From NCBI GenBank assembly GCA_017163975.1, contig JAFFSR010000221.1, forward strand, positions 7,998,001 through 8,062,000: a DNA stretch of 64,000 nucleotides, given 5' to 3'. This stretch comes from Anastatus disparis. Its lineage: Eukaryota; Arthropoda; Insecta; Hymenoptera; Eupelmidae. Below the pieces are notes generated by a model that was given only the letters and a program-made list of their open reading frames with translations, was not told the DNA's origin and did not search any database. Below, piece by piece: positions 50,131-63,294 of the stretch. A program made the position numbers and the translations under genes. Each line of letters starts with the position of its first letter. The first letter of the stretch is position 1.

Positions 50131-50160
50131 CGTCTTACCTGAAACAAAAATAAAAATACA
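50131..50160 (-). promoter_or_regulatory. candidate recursive splice site (zero-length exon)
   Basis: On the minus strand a T-rich tract (TTTTTATTTTTGTTTCAG, ending at 50139) is followed immediately by GTAAGACG from 50138. An acceptor fused to a near-consensus donor is the hallmark of recursive (ratchet) splice sites in very long Drosophila introns, where the intron is removed in steps. It would imply a host gene on the minus strand whose exons lie outside this window. One such 8-mer is expected by chance in DNA of this length, so the pyrimidine tract carries the weight. Confidence 0.3.
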
Positions 50161-51417
50161 TTAAATAAAATAGAAATTTAATTAAAAAAAATTATTTTAT
50201 GCTTAATTTTAAAGTATAATAATTCTTCTAAGATAAAACAACAAATTCTTTGGCTTAGAATTTTCTTAGTACATTCCTTCGTTTTTTTTTTCTCTTAACA
50301 AAGAAACAGTATCAAACGTTAAAACTTAAAGACAACAACTTCTGATCTTCTACTATTCGTTAATCCAAAATATTAAAAGATCCAGTTTATAATGTAGTGC
50401 ATGGATATATATGTTTCTTAAGAAAACATATAGTTTTTCATCTTTATATTACTCTCGTTATTCATTCGAGGAGCAAATTGGTAAAGGCTCAAAAGGCCAA
50501 AAAGTCGTTAAACCGGCGCCGTGAACCAGTTATAATAGATTAAATCTTTCTCTCGCGACATCTGTTAAAACATCAGACTTTACTTGGCTCTGTACTTTTT
50601 TTCTTTTACTTCTTATACTTTGTATTTGTTGGGTTTTCAAAGAAACAAAAACATATTGATATTTCTTTAAGCTCAATTTATTTCAGGAGTACAACAATAA
50701 ACGAGATTTTTTTTTTAATTTTAATTATTTTAAATTTTTAAATTAAAATTTATTCAATAATATTAGAATTAAAAGAAATATTTAAAATTGGAAAAGTAAA
50801 TAAAAATTATAAAATCAAGCAGCAATCAAGTTTGATTAGCAGAATATCCAGAAATTCTATAATACGCTTCTTTTTTTCGTTATACACCTTTTGAGTTGAA
50901 GAAATCAAAGCAATTTTTTCATTAATTTAAATTTAACCAAACAAGCTCACGCTCAACGGAAAGAACCACGCACATCAAACTCACTCTCTCGAAAGACTTG
51001 ACCCTCTTTATGAGAAATCACTTTTATAAATTCAAGCTAAACTTTTTACCCCCTTTTAATTTTTAATTTTTTACGAGTAGCATTGCATGCGTCATGCGAC
51101 ATATCACGCGAAATCGAGCTTCCGAATATACGTATACACACACACAAGAAATACATGTATATAGTCTGAGATTTTTGCATACTTTCTTAAGATTGTATAA
51201 GAGAACTATGCGTTGAGAGACGGAAAAGAAGAACGAAATCACGCGATTTACCAAATCGAAAGGAAGAAAGAGCGAGAGAGACAAAAGAGAACACACACGT
51301 TTACGTGTAAATGTGTGCACATATATAGATATGCAAGGTAGGCGCGTTCAAGTTTAAAAACGACCGGCCCGTCGGGTATATACCATGCATGGTGGCATTT
51401 ATCGGAATAAGAAAGTA

Positions 51418-51433
51418 AGAGAGAGAGAGAGAG
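51418..51433 (+). repeat. (AG)n microsatellite
   Basis: About eight AG units. Confidence 0.85.
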
Positions 51434-51560
51434 TAAGAAAAAGAGGAACCAGCAATTTTCTAGAATTAAATGTTTTGCAGCAAATTTCCTGAGCAAGCCT
51501 CTTGATTCGCAGCCGGACTCTTTTCGAGTCCTCCCCACCTTTTTACTGCACATTCATTCT

Positions 51561-51600
51561 TTAACCTTTTTTTATCTTTTTTGTTTGCTCAGGTATGTTC
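51561..51600 (+). promoter_or_regulatory. candidate recursive splice site (zero-length exon)
   Basis: TTAACC, a branch-point-like start, leads into a long pyrimidine tract (51565-51586) and TTTGCTCAG ending at 51592. GTATGTTC follows from 51593. This is a strong acceptor joined directly to a good donor on the plus strand. It is on the opposite strand from the similar junction at 50139, so both cannot serve one host gene. It could instead open a short exon or be chance. Confidence 0.3.
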
Positions 51601-52178
51601 TTTTGCTTGATGCTTCATATCGATATGAAATAATTGTTCCTTTTTTTTTATATTTTCGGGAATAATATTGGAAAAAAATAGTAATAACATTTTAGTATAT
51701 TTATTTGAAATTTTATAAATTAAATTTTTTATAAATTTATAAAGACTTTTTTTATTATGGTTTTAAATTACTCTATTAGAAATTAAAACATTTTTATTAG
51801 TCAAAACACTAATTTCTGACCAAAATTAGCATTTTAAGTTATTATGAAAATACTTATTTTATTTAATAAATTCTTTGAAGTAAATTTTAACGTTAAAAAA
51901 ATTGCTTTATAACTTATGATAATCACGAAAGTATGTATTTTATTGTTACGAATGAAAAAAATCAAATTTATGAAAAATAAAAAAAGAAGTTCTTATGATT
52001 CCAATTTAAAAATCCTTTATCAAAAGTCCACAACGATTATAGAAAAAAATAAAGAATCTTTCAATACCTGACCCCGCGATTAAAATTACACATTTAACCC
52101 GAGTTTGCAAGTCACTTGAGTTACGTGCACACTTAAAAAAAAAGGAATAAGAAAAAAAGAAACGATTACCAACGTGCT

Positions 52179-52189
52179 AGCGCGCGCGT
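52179..52189. repeat. CG alternation, AGCGCGCGCG
   Basis: Five consecutive CG/GC steps in AT-rich surroundings. Similar short runs occur at 58145-58153 and about 43153-43163. All are potential Z-DNA formers. Confidence 0.6.
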
Positions 52190-52222
52190 TTCAAGTCGTG
52201 GCCCTTTTTCGTTCTCGATCCT

Positions 52223-52240
52223 TATATATACGTATATATA
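52223..52240. repeat. perfect 18-bp TATACGTATA-type palindrome
   Basis: Self-complementary about the CG at 52231-52232 and nearly identical to the palindrome at 35000-35019. Confidence 0.8.
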
Positions 52241-52605
52241 TACCCAAGCTAAATTCGCAAACAGGAAATTACACCGCACGCAAACACGCTTAATTAACCA
52301 CTTGCAAATAAACATCGCTCGAGTACTCGAGTTGAAGAAAAAGAATAAAAATCGAGAAATGGAAAGAAAACGAAGACAAATTCGAATGAAAAAATAAAAG
52401 AAAGAAAGACAAGTCTTGCTAAATTAATACATTCATAACGACTCTTTCAAGTCAAGATCGAGAAACGAAAGATATAAGAAAAGTATAGAGCTACATTAAA
52501 AAATAACAAAAAAATAATAATCAAAACGAAAGAAAGAAAGTAAAGCAGAGAGTTCATCAAGAAAGCATAAATCGCGCTGATTCGGATGCAATTTAGCCTT
52601 AAGTC

Positions 52606-52622
52606 AAAAAAAAAAAAAAAAA
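52606..52622 (+). repeat. poly(A), about 17 nt
   Basis: Uninterrupted A-run. No retroposon head was recognised upstream. Confidence 0.85.
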
Positions 52623-55600
52623 GTATATAAAGACTAGGGCAATTAGAGAAAAGGATTCTTACATTGTATATGCTTTTATGCATTCCAATTTAAATCAAAA
52701 GAAAGACGCTTAGATGTCAAGGAAAAAAAAGAAAAGGTTTTTATACACAATCAAGCGTAAGATAAAAAGAAAATAAATAAAAGTTGCAAATACTATACGC
52801 ATAGATAGAAGCAAAAATGCATATAATGCCTTTTCTACCTGAGACTCTCCTTTTTACTGACACTTAAAGACCCGCCTACCAAAAAGTAATCTTGCACCAC
52901 AGCCACACCTGATTCATCAACCTATATATATATATATGTATACACAACATATATACATAAGATATAAATCGAGAGAGAATGAGAATGAGAAAGAAAGAAA
53001 AAAAAGAGAGATGTAGAAGTTTGATGTATACAACGTTGAAATGTTAAAAGTAAAAAAAAGCATAAAAGAATTGAGGCTCAAATGGTGGCGAAAATTAATA
53101 AAGATATTGTTCGCGTCTTGAAGGATGGGTTAAATTAAAAATCTTTTTTCGTATCATTAGATATTGATATTATTTTTAAAATTAAAATTGACGAAATAAA
53201 AAAATAGATTAATTATTTAAATGAAGTACAACTTGATAATAATCACACTTTCATAAATCGAGTTTATTTTATTTTCGATTTTACACAAGATAAATGATTT
53301 TCATTTTAAATTCGATAAACATTCTGAATTTTCTTTTTAGTTTATTTGATTATAAATGTTGTGTTTTCTAAAATTAATTGAAACTATTAGTTATAATATT
53401 ATTAGTTATAGCATATACAGAATATCAATTATCCTAGATAAAAAAAAATAAACTCTACAATAAACAACAAACTTAAATAACCAGGCTTGAATTATTTCTG
53501 ATAAAAATAAAAATAAATTTTGTGTAAATATCAACGAATAGAAAGATCTGTCATATTTTTTATTTTACTTGCATATCTTGTAAAAAGTAATTACTAGAGC
53601 TGTAAATATGTCGATCGAGCATAAACGTACATTCGATTCCAATAGCTATACATTAATATATAGCATTCGTTTTGTTCGATTCAGAAATAAAAATCCATAA
53701 TATAAAACCTTCTCACATTCACATATATACATACAGCCATACCATACAGAAGAGTATTTACACAAGAGAATCGATCGTTTCTCGATCGCAATATAAATCA
53801 CACTTTCAATTCCCTGGCGCTCATTTGAGTTTTGTATCAGTAGAGGTGGGCAAGACAAATGATTTCATTTATTTCATGAATTATATCACGCGATATGGAC
53901 CTTATTAAAAGGATTCCCCTTTGCTAGCTCTACCTCTTTCTACTTCCTCTTTCCTCCTCTCGTCCCTGCCCCCTTTTGTTTTGTTTGTCTTTCATTTGTG
54001 ATTTTTCGATATCGATATGCTCGCCGATATGCCATTATGAGAAAGAAAAGAAGAAAAAAAAACCTTTGGCTTTATTATTTTTTTCTTTTTATTTCATGCT
54101 AGATTAACGCTTATGTGTAACGTTTGTCATATATGAGTTAATTATCGTATCCTCCTTGTTTGTTTATTAAATTTATCGAATTATTAATGAGATATGATAT
54201 GTTTTCAGAGATTGGATATATATATATAGGTATACGATTTTGCTCGTATTAAAGTTTCATTATGAATTAATTAAATGTGTAATAAAATATATTTTTTTTA
54301 TAAACATTGACTCGATTTAAAAGACTGTTATTATCTAATGTACGTAAATAATGTTATTTTAATATTATATATAATTCAATTAAAACTTCAATTAGAAATT
54401 AAAAAAAAATTATTTTTTTAAAACATTACAATTTACATATATTTAATTTGAAGAAATAAACAATTTACTTTTCTTATTTAATTCATAGATTCCAATCAAT
54501 AAAATTTCACACGCGAGCAAACAAATAATTCTTTTCCCCTTTTTTAGCACTGAGCACATCATACACATCCGTTTATATCAGTCAATCCATAAATTAAAAT
54601 CTAAACGAGTAAACCTTACGCGCACTTCAGAATCAATTAAAAATCAATTATCCGTTCTATATAGCAAAAATCTCTTTCAACGCGTTAATATACATCAAAT
54701 CTTACGCAAAAATATTGCACTTATACAGCAATTAATCAATTCTAACTTGTCGTCAAATAAATAACCATATATATGCGCTGGAGAAAAACATTTTTCCAAA
54801 TATAAGCATATATATGTTTTTTTAAAGGAAATATTAACCTTTTTACTCCTTTTGAAAATAAAGATTTATACGTAAACCGGTTGGTTTTAAACTTTTTATT
54901 ATGAAAAAAAAGAACGTTCAACTATACAAGTCATTTATATTAGACACGCTTGGAAATATCAGCTCATTAAATGCCTTTTCTCTTTCCTTCAAATCTAACT
55001 GCAAAAGGTTTTTCTTTTTAATACTTAATATAAGACTCGTGGAGAGCTATTGGAAATCAGAATCGAGTAAAAAACTTTAAAATAGAAAAGAAACAACGAA
55101 CTTTATAATCGAGGACAATTTTATTTGAAATAGTTTTAAACTATATAGAAAATCGTGCGGCGACTTTTGCAATTTTCTAATGAGCATTTTTAAATTCTCA
55201 CTGGTCTATACGCCTATTTTAAGCTTTAAATATCCGCCAGACGCTGCGCGCGTTACGCTCATTTACCTTTAAAATGTATATTGCGCGACAGGTAGATAAA
55301 TTTATTTTACGAGAATTGTTAGAGACGTTTGAGTATTAGCTATGAATGTTATAGTATTATACAAGCTTTTTTTTTTAAACTTTTTATATAATTTATTGCT
55401 GATATTAACATTTATTATTATTATCCGAGGAAATGATAGAGTTTCTTTTTTATTCAACTCGTTAAATATTTGTTAGTTGCAAACTAAGTATTTAATAAAA
55501 CGAACACGTTACAAGAGTTTTCCTGTAAACAGATTGGCTTTAAAATTTCTAATCATCGTAAAACGTATAAGATTGCAGCGAACACTTGTACATAATTATT

Positions 55601-57256
55601 TCGAAAATTTGTTAAACATTAATTAATGATTTTAATTTAAATAAAAATAAATTTTTCATTAAATGTAATTAAAAAATCATTTGCTTTAGTCTAAGTAAAT
55701 ATTTGAAGCAATTAAATGGTTCTAGTTTTGATTAAATGCAAAGAAAGAAGGCTTATGTTAAGAAGAAAAAATAATGAAAAAAACTGCATCTGTAGAGAGG
55801 AAAACGTTTGATGTTCCTCCAACTAAAAGCTCGAAACCTCTGGCAATACACAAAAGGAAATAAAAAGTCATAAGTAGTGGACACATACACTTGTGTATGA
55901 ATGAAAAGAAAGAGACTAAACGAATGTAATAGCAAAAAAAAAATTGCCCCTTACTTTTGATTCTCCCACTGTTTTTTCGCCAACTTCTCATAACCCAAAC
56001 GCTATATAGAATCATATAACTTCAAAAGAAAAGAATAAAAAAAAGAGAAGAAAAGTTACGGGCTGATTCTAAAGATAAAACCAACGGCAAATATGTAAGT
56101 CTTACCAGTAGAAAATCGTTTATGCTTTCTCCTCTCAATTTCACATTCCATTTTGTCCATTTTAACGTTTATGAAAAAAAAAAGGAGAGCTTGATCCTTC
56201 TTTTCCCTTTTTTACTTCAATTCTTTTCCCTTTTTCATTATATTCATTACGCGAAATATTTATTGGTGGTTGCAACGATAAAACGAGTTTTATGAAATAT
56301 TTCATTGCCTTCTTGACGATAGATACATTTTTATTTTACAAATTAAATAATGAAATAAGCTTTGATTTTTTAATTTAATCAAACAATAAAATTAAACTTT
56401 TTAGAAATAGAATTTATCTGAATTTTCAATAAATTTGAAATACATTAAGTTTTCAACAATAAGAAATAAATAATTCAAAGTTTAAAATATCCAATTTAAA
56501 ATGAACAGCCATAGCGACATATAAATAAACAATATTACCTTTCATCTCATTCAATAAACGCGTCTAATTTATTATTCAAAGCCGTCCGTCATCGAGATAA
56601 ATTATGCATGCAAACACGAAAATAGAAAATTTCTATAGTCGCTCGGATGATAAACAAAGTAAAAATAATAAAAAAAAAAATTTGTCTACGAAGCGACAGT
56701 TTTATCTATAATACGTCTATACGTACACACGCGTATACGTTCTATGAATCTTTCTAGTTTTATATCACGTGATAATTATCAAGTTTATGTATAGAGAAAA
56801 AGAAAATTCAATGTGCAGAGAGAAGACCGCCCAAGTCGCGCCTTTACACACCTCTTGGAAATTCGTAATTGCAACTTAACCGTTCTTCAGATTTAAGTCG
56901 CGACTTATAAATGAATTTTGACGCTTTGAGAGAAGACATAATCAATGCGTATGAGAAAATTTTTTTTTATTTAGTTTTCCTATGAATCTATTAAAGTATA
57001 TTGATCATTGTAATTTATAATATTTTAATTTATGTTATATTAAGAAATTTAAAAGTTAAGTTAATTTTATATCAAAGATAAAATATATTTACATGTAAAA
57101 ATTTTGTAAATTTAAATTCTAATTTAGCCGAGTGTCATATTCAAGATAATAGTAATATTTTATTTGTAAATTTATTTAAATAACTCTCTCTCTCGTACAG
57201 CGCATGCGATTTAACGTATGAATTATTCTAATATATTATAATAATTGTAAATTATT

Positions 57257-57277
57257 ATTCTTTAGCAACTAAAGAAT
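57257..57277. repeat. perfect 9-bp hairpin, 3-nt loop
   Basis: ATTCTTTAG, loop CAA, then CTAAAGAAT. The stem stops abruptly at both ends. Confidence 0.7.
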
Positions 57278-60200
57278 CGCCTCTTTAAGCCTGTAATTTT
57301 CAAGCAATTAAACAATTATAAACGTCTTCTGATTTTAAAGAATTTTTATCTTTTCACATCAATAACTTTACATCTGTTTTATCACACTTTAAAGGAAAAA
57401 AAAAAAGAAATAGAAGTAGGAAAAACCTTTCATAGCTTTTATACAACTCTAAGTATTTAGCGATGCTGAGATTTATTTTAAATAATATGTAATTAGAATT
57501 TTGACTTAATTATAGCTATTTATTACTTTGCATAATTGAAATTTAATATAATCATTTTTTTTCTCTTACATTACGAAATTTTTTTCTATAATACAGTCAA
57601 AAAATTATGTAACTTTATTTATTTAATTTTATGGTAGATTTTTTTTTAATCAACTATTTCTATCTTGAAAATACTAAAATCTGTCTTGTTAACAATCAAT
57701 TTACTTAAAAAGCTAAATTTTTAAAAATAACACGATAAAATTCGAAACTCTAAGTACATAAATTTTATCATTAAAAATAAAGGTTTTTAAATATGAATTC
57801 CCTCTACTTTGATACAACATAATCAAACGTCTTAAGCTACACACAGCAAAACCCCATAAGAGTTTATATGTCCATGTAAGAACCGAAACGTTCTTTTTTA
57901 TTTCTTAAACTCTCAATGCAACCGTCTTTAGACTGAATGTATCAATGTCAGGTCTTAATAACACCTCGTGGCCCTTTTTATTCTTTACCATATAACGCAC
58001 ACATACACGCGTGTACATATGCTTCTATACGAAATAGCAACTGCTTGAGCACGTGGGTATATAACAACGCACGATATATGTATATAAACATATATATATT
58101 TGTGTATAAGGGCAATTTTGAACAATGATATAATTACAAGGGAACGCGCGCGCCATTATCTCGATTGCTCTCGAATTATACAAAAGCAAGAAATAACACG
58201 CTTCTTTTTCTTTTTTTTTTTTTAATGTGTACGCTTTTATATGTATATATGTTGTTTCTTAAGATGAACGTTTTGTTATCCTATATGGATTTTTCTTTAA
58301 ACTCAAGTGCTTTAATATTATACTTGTAGTTAAATCGGGATCTTAAGATCGGATTGTAAGGATTATTAAAGTGCTCAAGTTCTCTTTTTTTTAAATCTTC
58401 GAGATTAATAAACGTTGTCGCAATGCTTTCATTATACCTAAGAATTATATGATTGTTTTATATCTTGAAGACGAAGAATACTTTGAAACAGATTTTATTG
58501 TTTTAATCATTTACTTTTATTCTTTTTCTTTTGTTTAATTCAGTTCGGTTTTGCATGACACTTGTAGATTGAAAGAAGAATTTTTTAAGACTTCTTTTTA
58601 TCATCCAGCATTAATGTAGATCTAGTTAGAGATAATTTTCAAAAGTTTTCCTTTATGATACATATAAATACTGAATAATCAAGCTTTAATCAAATCCGAT
58701 TAAAGGAAAAAAAATCTTAAAAAATTCAACGAGTTTTAATGTGATAAGATGCATCGTACACATACACATATACACATCCCTATACTTTGTAATCTCACAC
58801 TCTTAATACACAGTGCTAAAGCAGAGAGTTTAAAATTTTCATTATTTTAATTGCATGAAATTTTCTCACTAAACATCGCGTAACAAAAATCACAGAGCAT
58901 GGAAATGTATGTTCACATATGTACGTCTTATGATGTTTAAAAGAAGAAAAAAACTACTTAACATAATAAGAGCATTATAAATAAAAAAAAAACACACTTA
59001 TTAACAAAGAGATCATGCTCTTTTCGCGTTTAATTGAACTAATTGATTAATCCATTAAAAAAGAAAAAAAATAAAGTGAATCGAGTTATCCTTTATTATT
59101 ATTCTTTTAACTAGAGTGTGTAGTTTATTTTCTGACTCTTTTCAACTGATTTAGTTGTTTTTTTTAAAAACCCAATTAGAAATATAAGCTGAGATGAGAG
59201 CGATGAAAGGTTTTATCGACTCGAGTTAGTTGTTAATTTATAAACATATACGCGCGATTGTGCTTGGTTTATGTGCTTTATTGCGATGTGTTAACGGTGA
59301 TACATAAATTACGATGATTTATTTGAGCCTTTGATTAGAAGTTTTCAAGAGTATATATAACAGGAGTACGTAAGGGGGATGAAGGAGGTAAAAATATATG
59401 TTGATCGTGAAACACGTTCAATCTTAATTATGAAACGAGAGTCGCTGTGCTTTCATATATTATATTTAAAAGCAGAAGAAAAATAAGAGAGAAAGAGAAG
59501 ATATAATTTTATAAGTTTTTATGAGATGTGCACGAGTTTTCCATTGAATTAATGTTTCTTAGCCAACATCTCTATTATAAATATTCATGTGCTTTGGATG
59601 AAATTATAATGCATTATTTTTTTCTTTTAATACAAACATAGAAAAACATCGAAAATTTCGTGTGTAAATGTAATTTTATTATTTAAGTAATATAAATATG
59701 TGAACCAATGTGCCAAAAAAATCTTCAATTTGCGTACTATTCAAAATTAAGATGTACACAATTAATGTGAAAATATTTTTAGTATTTCATAAATATAGGG
59801 TACTTAAATTCAATTATCTCTTTAAAGCAACTGAGAATTTCACGGATTCTTTTTCTTTCATTTTACGCATTTTTAATGCATTGATGCCCCCAAAACCATT
59901 GGCTGAACAAATGTCGATCGTTTTTTTTTTTCGTGAATGAGTGCATTAAATCATTTGAAAGAATAAAAAAATACGTTTGGCTACACTCATCATAATTGGT
60001 TGCGCACAATTTTCTCATAAATTAGGAAAGAGAAACTAAATTTCACGGTTTTAAATGCTATCATTTAAAATGATGCAATATTATTTTTCATTATCGATCA
60101 TATTATATTTGATAAATGTTATATGGTAGCCTAAAATTATATAAACATTATAATTAAAGTGTTAAATTAACTGGTTATATGAATTTCATTGCTTAATAAA

Positions 60201-60720
60201 ACGATGGCATAATAATTTCTTTCCACTTTTACACTTGAATTATTGTCCGATTAGATACACATCAACTTGTCTATCGCTCACCCTCATAATAAATAAAGAA
60301 GATAAAAAATCTGATAAAAGAAAAACAAATTTACAGTCTATCTTGTAAAAAGACGTAAGAGCAATCGAAGAAACCGGACGCGCTTCGATTCATCAATCAA
60401 ACAACGAATCAAACCAGTTCATCCCAAAAAACATTATTATATTCCTTGCTTTACTTAACGCTTCGCTAAACGCTCTCTTTCTCTTTCTTTCATCCTCACT
60501 TTTTTCCTTTTCTATTTCTCCTCGTCATATATATTTTATTTTAGTTTTTTTTCAAACCTTTTTTTTCTCTCTCCTCTCCTCTAACTTCTAGTCTATTTTT
60601 TTTAAAAAAAGAAATGACCAGGTACTATACTCTCTTTTCTATTGTTTTCCTTTGTGTCTTTGTGATTGGCCGTGTTTTTTGCCCGGGGAACTTAAGCTCC
60701 TGACTGGTACTTCTACACGC

Positions 60721-60746
60721 TATATATAAATATATAAATATATATA
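60721..60746 (+). repeat. TATAAATA-type AT repeat
   Basis: TATATATAAATATATAAATA and onward, a short interrupted TA/TAAA repeat. Confidence 0.8.
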
Positions 60747-63276
60747 GACTTGCTATAATAGGAGATTCGATCGGTTTGTATTATTTACATGTTCGTTATG
60801 CTTGGCGAATTGTCTCTCTCGCGCCGCCTTCTTATAGTTTCTTTGTCAATTCGACGCGGCAAAAATACAATAAAAAAAAAAAATTAACACCAAACGCCGA
60901 CAAGCTGACAACGACTTTCGTGTTTTAGTTTTCAACTGTCTATAAGCATAGAAATAGAATAAGACTGAAGCAATTTTTTTTCTCATCTAATTTTTTCTTT
61001 CAAATGGAAGAATATTATATGGATGTATAATTTACTTTGTAGGATATTTCGTTTGAATTTTTAACTTTGTTAAAGCAAGAAAATTTAAGTTGTGACTTAA
61101 ACCAAGAATAAATTAACTATTGTCATCGTCAAATTATAAAAAATAATGTATTCTATTCAATACAAAAGATTTTTTTTAATAAATATAAAAAAATGTGTTT
61201 ATTATTAAAATGCAATAATAATCAATAATCCGTTATCTCCACTCTTACGAAAAAGTAGCCAATTTAAATGAAATTTTTTTGTGTAATGCAAGTGTTATAA
61301 CAATCAGAAATACTGTTTAACCTGCAAATAACACCAAAGTTAAATGTTTTTTTCGCAAGCGTATTTTCTAATTTGTTCAGTATTTTTACAAATTAAAATT
61401 AAAATTACATTAACTGTTATAAAAATTTGATATTTATAATTTGAATGTAATTGAAAACGAATAATAACGTAAAAGCTAAGTATAGAAAATATGCAGAAAC
61501 TAAGCGAATTTAATGATTCATGATTTGCAAAGTTAACGAAAAGAAAAAAAAAAGCTACAAGTCTTTATGGGGATATAATGAGTTAAGTTTCTTATGGCTT
61601 GTAAGATTGGGGCGTTACCACGCCACACGTTTGACCTTAATGGAAAGGCATTAACGAAGACAAGGTCGATCGGACAAATCGACGATCAATCTCAAAAGCG
61701 CAATGCTCAATTAAGCTTTTCATGTTTCATTATTACTTTGTCATATGTTTTATTTTATTTTCCTCGAGAAATAATTTCAGAAAAATTAAAATTATTTTTA
61801 TGCTAAAAAATTTAACATTAGTCATAGCTTTATTTTATAAATTCAACTATAATTGTATATTAAATTGAAATTTTATTAAAAAATCCTATGAAAAAAAATG
61901 AAATATTTAATTTACATGCAAAGTCAAATGAAAATCAAAATAATGATTGTTAAGAAGCAATGGTAAAGGTCTTTAAAAAAGTCAAGTGACTTTTAACGTT
62001 AAATTATCGCTTCTTGTCTGCGCGTAAACTTCTAAAACATATGACTTGAAAGTAAAAGGGTTGGATTTTGGTTCGCGTGTTTGTGTCAGGCTTCTATACA
62101 ACGTCGGTATTTACACTTGGCGCGTCAATCAAACAAACCTCTTGCATATATATGTTTAATACTCACACGCGCGTGTAAACGGACATATAGAAATTTTCAA
62201 AAGCTCGCGTTACTATTGTTTAAAAGAGCTTCTCGTTCTCTCCCTGTTTCTCTTCTTTTTATCGATATCAAAGACGAAATTTAACACGAGCAAAGAAAAC
62301 CAATTGCACTCATCTTTTTTTTTTATTTTAACACATATAGAAGACCCTCAGCACGATTGTTGTTATAAGTTATGGTGTAGTTTATAATCGCGTGATATCG
62401 TATGTAACATGCATGTTTTAAGGAATATTGTTCTTACCCTTTTTATGCAATAGCATTAAAACTCTTATGCGTAGTCTTACGTTAGTCATTTTTTCTCTTT
62501 TATTTTCATTTGTTTTTCGCGATTGATGGTTCATTCATGCAAAGCTTTTTAAATTATTTTTAATAACGTAATGTTTAATTTTCTTTTATAGAATAAAAAG
62601 ATAATTTTCTCTTTTAATTTTCATAGACAAATTGATATATTAGTAAGGCCATTAGAATAAGAAGAGAAAAAATTTGAGAAGTGTTTAAAACGTGCAATTA
62701 GATTAGCTATCAACATTTAGGTCGAGGATACTTTAGAACTTGTGAAACCTTGAGTAAATATGCTCGAAGGAAATATGATGACAATGTATTTTTTTAGAGA
62801 CAATGCAATAAATGTTTTAAAAAATCAACATATAATAATTGTTACAAAGCTATTTTTAGATATTGCAATTTTCCAATAGTTTCCTTTTTTTATTTCCAAT
62901 TCTATGGAAAAAATTATAATGCAACAATACATCTATAAAAATCAATAATATTTATGTTTGTTCAACTGGAGCTTAATTTAACATTAGAAAAAAAATAGTA
63001 TGTTATCAGAGTGCAAACAAGCGTATTAAAGCGCCAAAACAATTAATCATTCTATACGCACGAAAACTACACGATAACAAACTCGATCTTATCAAAAAAC
63101 TTGAAAAAAAAGGAAAAAAAGCAAAACTTCATGTCTTGTCCATATAATACCATAATGCATACAACAAGCATTCACGAGTCAACATTTCCTTGATTGTAAT
63201 TTTGACTTTGAGAACATTACGCGTAGAGTATATATCGAACATATATTCGCTCCCTACGTATGAACTAAAAATGAAA

Positions 63277-63294
63277 AGAGAGAGAGAGAGAGAG
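63277..63294 (+). repeat. (AG)n microsatellite
   Basis: About nine AG units. Confidence 0.9.

Larger units (their letters stand above)
48072..56000. other. non-coding AT-rich DNA
   Basis: No gene recognised. AT-rich segments centre near 48100, 49350, 50150, 50750, 51800, 53250, 54350 and 55600. Splice-like junctions at 50139 and 51592 are described separately. The 101-codon minus frame at 51248-51553 reads hydrophobic and serine-rich sequence opposite GA tracts and is not called. Confidence 0.6.

Noticed and set aside
59710..59940. 76-codon plus-strand frame
   Set aside because: It starts at GTG, which is not a normal eukaryotic start, and shows no splice signals.
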